DNA of 9,633 nucleotides, from contig JAOUQB010000060.1 in the NCBI GenBank assembly GCA_029879555.1, positions 1 through 9,633 on the forward strand, given 5' to 3'. Source of the DNA: Nitrospirota bacterium. Lineage in GTDB: Bacteria; Nitrospirota; Nitrospiria; Nitrospirales; UBA8639. Within the stretch, counting starts at the first letter, position 1. The number at the start of each line of letters is the position of its first letter. Under the pieces are notes generated by a model that was not told the DNA's origin, ran no database searches, and saw only the letters and a program-made list of their open reading frames with translations. Below are positions 6,653 through 9,633 of this stretch, in pieces. The translations under genes were made by a program, and so were the position numbers.

Positions 6653-8338
6653 ATGAGTACGAACGATAAACAAGTCATTTTTTCGTTGGTGGGGGTGGGG
6701 AAAATTCATCCCCCTAAAAAGCAAGTCCTCAAAGATATTTATCTCTCCTTTTATTATGGCGCAAAAATTGGGGTCTTGGGATTAAATGGATCTGGGAAAA
6801 GCTCATTGCTGCGGATTATTGGTGGCGTGGATCCAGACTATGTCGGGGAGATCACTTTTTCCAAAGGCTATTCGGTTGGTCTCTTTGAACAGGAGCCGCA
6901 CCTTGAACCTGGTAAAACTGTGAAGGAAGTGGTGCAGGAGGGCCGGGCCGAGGTCGTTAAGATGCTGCAGGATTACGAGGGCATCAGCCAGGCCTTTTCC
7001 GGAGATCTGAGTCCGGATGATATGGAAAAGCTCATTGAACGGCAGGGGAAGCTGCAAGAACAAATCGAGGCGGTGAACGGGTGGGAATTGGAACACCAGT
7101 TAGAGATTGCGATGGATGCTCTCCGTTGTCCTCCGCCGGAGGCGAATGTGGATCTCTTATCTGGAGGAGAACGGCGGCGGGTGGCCTTATGTCGATTGCT
7201 CATTCAAGAGCCTGATATTTTATTGTTGGATGAGCCGACGAACCATTTGGATGCGGAAACGGTGCAGTGGTTGGAACAGCATCTGAAGGAATATAAAGGG
7301 ACGGTGATTGCGGTGACGCATGACCGCTATTTTCTGGATAATGTGGCAGGGTGGATTTTGGAGTTGGACCGAGGCCAGGGGATTCCGTTTCAGGGCAACT
7401 ATACGTCCTGGTTGGAACAAAAGCAGGCGAGGTTGGCGCAGGAAGAAAAGTCCGAGTCGAAGCGGCAGAAGACGTTAGAGCGGGAGTTGGAATGGATTCG
7501 CATGTCTCCCAAGGGGCGACAGGCTAAAGGAAAAGCTCGGGTCACGAAATATGAACAACTTGTGAGTGAAGAACAGGATCGACAGACCGACGATTTGGAG
7601 ATTTATATTCCATCCGGCCCACGGTTGGGGAATGTGGTGTTGGAGGTTGATGGGCTGTCTAAAGGTTTTGGGGAGACGGTGTTGTTTGAGCAGATGGCGT
7701 TCTCCTTGCCAAAAGGGGGAATTGTGGGGGTCATCGGCCCGAATGGTGCCGGGAAATCCACCTTGTTTAAAATCATTGCCGGTCTAGAAAAGCCTGATAG
7801 CGGGAACCTAAAGCTTGGGGAAACCGTGAAGTTGGGCTACGTGGATCAGGGCCGGGTGTTGGATGACACGCTCAATGTGTGGGAATGTATTACCGGCGGC
7901 AAAGAAACTGTGCCGCTCGGGAAGATTGAAGTGAATTCTCGTGCGTACGTGTCCCGATTCAATTTTTCAGGATCTGACCAGCAGAAAAAGGTGAAAGATT
8001 TGTCGGGTGGTGAGCGGAATCGCGTGCATCTGGCGCGGATGCTCAAGGAAGGAGCGAATTTATTGCTGCTGGATGAGCCGTCCAACGATCTGGATGTCAA
8101 TACCTTGAGGGCATTAGAAGAGGGGTTGGATCATTTCGGCGGATGTGCCATGGTGAGCAGTCATGATCGCTGGTTTTTAGACCGTGTGGCCACCCATATT
8201 CTCGCGTTTGAAGGGAACAGTCAGGTGGTGTGGTATGAAGGCAATTATTCCGAGTATGAAGCGAATCGCAAAAAACGCTTAGGAAAAGCCGCTGAACAGC
8301 CTCACCGAATTCGTTACCGGAAATTAACCAAATCCTAA
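6653..8338 (+). CDS. ettA: Energy-dependent translational throttle protein EttA (ABC-F)
   Basis: This is a 561-residue soluble ABC-F ATPase that binds the ribosomal E site and gates translation according to ATP/ADP ratio. E. coli EttA is close in length (555). Domain 1 has Walker A GLNGSGKS (43-50), signature LSGGERRR (169-176), Walker B with catalytic E194 in LLDEPTNHLD, and switch H223. The arm insertion lies within about 95-140. The linker (about 250-325), which contacts P-site tRNA, holds GNYTSWLEQKQARLAQE and MSPKGRQAKGKAR, both strongly EttA-like. Domain 2 has Walker A GPNGAGKST (362-370), signature LSGGERNR (450-457), E475 in LLDEPSNDLD and H504. All catalytic residues are intact. The C-terminus HRIRYRKL also matches EttA. 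An AAAGGA at 6637-6642 supports ATG 6653. It is followed after eight bases by a small membrane protein gene, so an operon is likely. Confidence 0.97.
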   Translation: MSTNDKQVIFSLVGVGKIHPPKKQVLKDIYLSFYYGAKIGVLGLNGSGKSSLLRIIGGVDPDYVGEITFSKGYSVGLFEQEPHLEPGKTVKEVVQEGRAEVVKMLQDYEGISQAFSGDLSPDDMEKLIERQGKLQEQIEAVNGWELEHQLEIAMDALRCPPPEANVDLLSGGERRRVALCRLLIQEPDILLLDEPTNHLDAETVQWLEQHLKEYKGTVIAVTHDRYFLDNVAGWILELDRGQGIPFQGNYTSWLEQKQARLAQEEKSESKRQKTLERELEWIRMSPKGRQAKGKARVTKYEQLVSEEQDRQTDDLEIYIPSGPRLGNVVLEVDGLSKGFGETVLFEQMAFSLPKGGIVGVIGPNGAGKSTLFKIIAGLEKPDSGNLKLGETVKLGYVDQGRVLDDTLNVWECITGGKETVPLGKIEVNSRAYVSRFNFSGSDQQKKVKDLSGGERNRVHLARMLKEGANLLLLDEPSNDLDVNTLRALEEGLDHFGGCAMVSSHDRWFLDRVATHILAFEGNSQVVWYEGNYSEYEANRKKRLGKAAEQPHRIRYRKLTKS

Positions 8339-8346
8339 AGTACCCG

Positions 8347-8613
8347 ATGTCACTTGGAAAACCCAATTCTTCCTCCGATCCGATGAAGCCTTCTTCCGAA
8401 GTACCGGTCTCCCACCAATCCCGATCCGTCATGATCGCCAGAATCGTGGGCATTGTGTGTGTAGCGGGAGGGTTTATGCTGGGGATTCAAGGTTTGGATC
8501 ACCCTGGTTCTCCGCTGCTTCCCACAGCGTTGGGGATGATTGTGGCGGGCTTGGCCGCGCAAATCTTTGCCTTAGTCCGATCATGGTATCTCTATTCCCA
8601 TCGAAGCACCTAG
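8347..8613 (+). CDS. Small membrane protein with two transmembrane segments
   Basis: An 88-residue protein that I do not recognise. The first 28 residues are polar (Ser, Pro and Lys) and probably cytoplasmic or disordered. Two hydrophobic helices follow, at about 29-49 (MIARIVGIVCVAGGFMLGIQG) and about 57-79 (LLPTALGMIVAGLAAQIFALVRSW), with a short Pro-containing turn between them; the C-terminus is Tyr/Ser/His-rich. ATG 8347 sits eight bases after ettA and 13 bases before the lipoprotein gene, which suggests co-transcription. ATG 8383 and ATG 8431 are alternative starts, and none has a clear ribosome binding site, so translation may be coupled to ettA. The hydrophobic pattern and tight packing make it likely to be a real gene. 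Confidence 0.7.
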   Translation: MSLGKPNSSSDPMKPSSEVPVSHQSRSVMIARIVGIVCVAGGFMLGIQGLDHPGSPLLPTALGMIVAGLAAQIFALVRSWYLYSHRST

Positions 8614-8626
8614 GGTTTTTTCCTTC

Positions 8627-9070
8627 ATGATACGCCTGAAGCACCATTCACGAGTTGTCGGCGCTCGGTCTCTTTTCCTTGCTCTCGGGCTTTGTTGTCT
8701 GATGGTCAGCTGTTCCCCTTGGCGGGATTCCTACCTGGATGGCGGTATTGGCGAGTTGACACAACCTGACATTAAGGAGAAATTAGGGAAGCCTCATGTA
8801 GTGACTGAACCCTTACTTTCTGATCAGACGACGTGGAAGTATCGGTATATCCTGACGGAAAGTGATTTAGATCCGTGGGGGATTACCACGTTTGGCAAGC
8901 AAGCGGGAACGGCTTTAGCTGGTCCTGAGGCAACCTTGCGGGAAAAAATCTATTGCTACGTGTATTCTTTGACTTTTGATAAGGAGGCCGTGCTTCGTCA
9001 ATGGAATCGCGAGCTCTGTCAGGTCCCAACTCCTCCCAATCCTTTTGTGCAAGGGCTTGCTGGTAATTGA
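8627..9070 (+). CDS. Putative lipoprotein with OmlA/BamE-like domain
   Basis: A 147-residue envelope protein. The N-terminus has Arg and Lys, a hydrophobic stretch (SLFLALGLCCLMV, 15-27) and a lipobox-like MVSC with C29 as the probable lipidated residue; the -3 Met is unusual but tolerated. After it, LTQPDIKEKLGKPHVV (44-59) followed by TWKYRY (68-73) resembles the start of the SmpA/OmlA (BamE) fold, where a turn-helix with LGxP precedes a strand ending in WxY. The remainder, up to a second Cys pair region (C108 and C130), is strand-rich and could continue that domain. The fold assignment is inference from motifs; a role in outer-membrane assembly is not shown. It is the third gene of the likely ettA cluster. 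Confidence 0.75.
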   Translation: MIRLKHHSRVVGARSLFLALGLCCLMVSCSPWRDSYLDGGIGELTQPDIKEKLGKPHVVTEPLLSDQTTWKYRYILTESDLDPWGITTFGKQAGTALAGPEATLREKIYCYVYSLTFDKEAVLRQWNRELCQVPTPPNPFVQGLAGN

Positions 9071-9157
9071 GCCGGCCTTCTCCGCTTCAACTCAACTGCT
9101 GATGTTTCTTGATACTGAGAATTTCGCTCAAGCCTGATAATCGAAGGGTGCGTACAA

Positions 9158-9505
9158 ATGAGTGTCTTTAAATCTGGCGCCTTTTTACAACAATGTTTTT
9201 CGGTGCATCCGCTTACCCTTATTTTGAAGTTGGTCACCCCACCTTCGATGATTGGGATCTTCTGTACGAATTGTCAGATGAAGCATCGGTTAACGATTAC
9301 ATGGATGACCGCCTCAGGGGTCGAACAACCTGGTAGCAAGGACCAGGAGATGTTGGCCCTTCAGGATTGTTCCAAGGCGCATCCTGAAGAGGTGAGACTG
9401 TCTTTGGTTGATGTCGTGAAAAACGCTGTGGAATTTCGATGCTATCCTTGCAGTCGCACGTACGCGTTGAACCTCTCCTTAGTTGAAACCCACCAATCGT
9501 CCTAG
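9158..9505 (+). CDS. Hypothetical protein with two CxxC motifs (zinc-ribbon-like)
   Basis: A 115-residue protein of no family known to me. Two CxxC pairs, C36/C39 in FCTNCQMKH and C95/C98 in FRCYPCSRTY, would make a four-cysteine metal site with a loop of about 55 residues between them; each is followed by strand-like sequence, as in zinc ribbons. Further cysteines are C13 and C71. The first 30 residues look unlike the rest, so the true start could be ATG 9248 (residue 31), but GAAGGG at 9143-9148, nine bases before ATG 9158, favours the longer form. It lies 87 bases after the lipoprotein gene on the same strand. No neighbour hints at its role; metal-binding or nucleic-acid-binding is only a guess from the motif. 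Confidence 0.65.
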   Translation: MSVFKSGAFLQQCFSVHPLTLILKLVTPPSMIGIFCTNCQMKHRLTITWMTASGVEQPGSKDQEMLALQDCSKAHPEEVRLSLVDVVKNAVEFRCYPCSRTYALNLSLVETHQSS

Positions 9506-9506
9506 G

Positions 9507-9594
9507 GCAGGCTTCGGGGAGCCTTGCAAGACCCCTGATGTGTGTCGAAGTGAGAATCAGGTCAAGGCCTTGATGGTACGGCCACACCAGGGGT
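9507..9594 (+). repeat. Inverted-repeat-rich intergenic segment
   Basis: Directly after the last gene, GCAGGCT (9507-9513) pairs with AGCCTTGC (9520-9527, one bulge) around a TCGGGG loop. Next, ACCCCTG (9531-9537) pairs with CAGGGGT (9588-9594), and the stem extends with TGTG (9539-9542) to CACA (9583-9586) after one mismatch. Its loop holds the 12-base palindrome TCAAGGCCTTGA (9562-9573). No T tract follows, so it is not a standard terminator. It may be a structured leader or a palindromic repeat. An AAAAGGA at 9620-9626 suggests that another gene begins just past the edge. Confidence 0.45.
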
Positions 9595-9633
9595 TCCTGA
9601 TGCGGCCGTGTGAGAAACGAAAAGGATTAACGG

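Noticed and set aside
6484..6678. Minus-strand 64-residue ORF between the Nudix gene and ettA
   Set aside because: It overlaps the ettA start and the promoter-like boxes, and no ribosome binding site or family features support it.
8097..8453. Minus-strand ORF over the end of ettA and the small membrane gene
   Set aside because: It lies antisense to the well-supported ettA and has no family features.
9297..9587. Minus-strand 96-residue ORF
   Set aside because: It is antisense to the CxxC protein gene, and its composition (Pro, Arg, Cys) looks like a shadow.
1..9633. CRISPR array, tRNA, rRNA, insertion sequence or toxin-antitoxin or defence system
   Set aside because: No regularly spaced repeats, cloverleaf-like segments, transposase motifs or typical defence domains were seen; the XRE gene has no toxin partner beside it.

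Overview
The window is an ordinary chromosomal stretch from a bacterium. Nitrospirota (Nitrospira-like) is the best guess. This rests on the overall flavour: short unrelated operons on both strands, a TIGR03790-family exported protein of the kind found in exosortase-carrying species, an EttA-type ABC-F protein and several small hypothetical proteins. No rRNA or ribosomal marker is present, so the taxonomic call is an inference. I see no tRNA, rRNA, CRISPR array, insertion sequence, phage gene or integration site.

Layout, left to right. (1) The 3' part of, or possibly a whole, hypothetical gene (2-562). (2) A 446-residue polytopic membrane protein resembling the MATE/MOP fold and, in several segments, animal ANKH (741-2081). 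(3) A gap of about 210 bases with an orphan Shine-Dalgarno-like motif and a possible 43-codon ORF, then a stand-alone receiver-domain protein that keeps the phosphoacceptor Asp but lacks the conserved Thr/Ser (2296-2670). (4) A convergent XRE-type regulator on the minus strand (2780 to 3247 or 3346), divergent from a secreted TIGR03790-family protein (3345-5117) that carries a large helical insertion. (5) An Ogt-type O6-alkylguanine-DNA alkyltransferase with a very strong ribosome binding site (5171-5656), convergent with a minus-strand zinc-ribbon Nudix hydrolase (5845-6408). (6) A plus-strand cluster: EttA (6653-8338), a two-helix membrane protein (8347-8613) and an OmlA/BamE-like lipoprotein (8627-9070). 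(7) A four-cysteine zinc-ribbon-like protein (9158-9505) and a tail rich in inverted repeats (9507-9594).

How the genes fit together. The window reads as several unrelated housekeeping or accessory units, not one pathway. Ogt repairs alkylated DNA, the Nudix enzyme likely cleans up or recycles a nucleotide cofactor, and EttA couples translation to energy state. The XRE regulator and the TIGR03790 gene start within about 100 bases of each other, or even share a CATG, so regulation of one by the other is plausible. The points most worth a second look are the TIGR03790 protein with its insertion, the ANKH-like transporter, the degenerate receiver, and the compact divergent start region of the regulator. 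I do not see strong evidence for a new multi-gene system.
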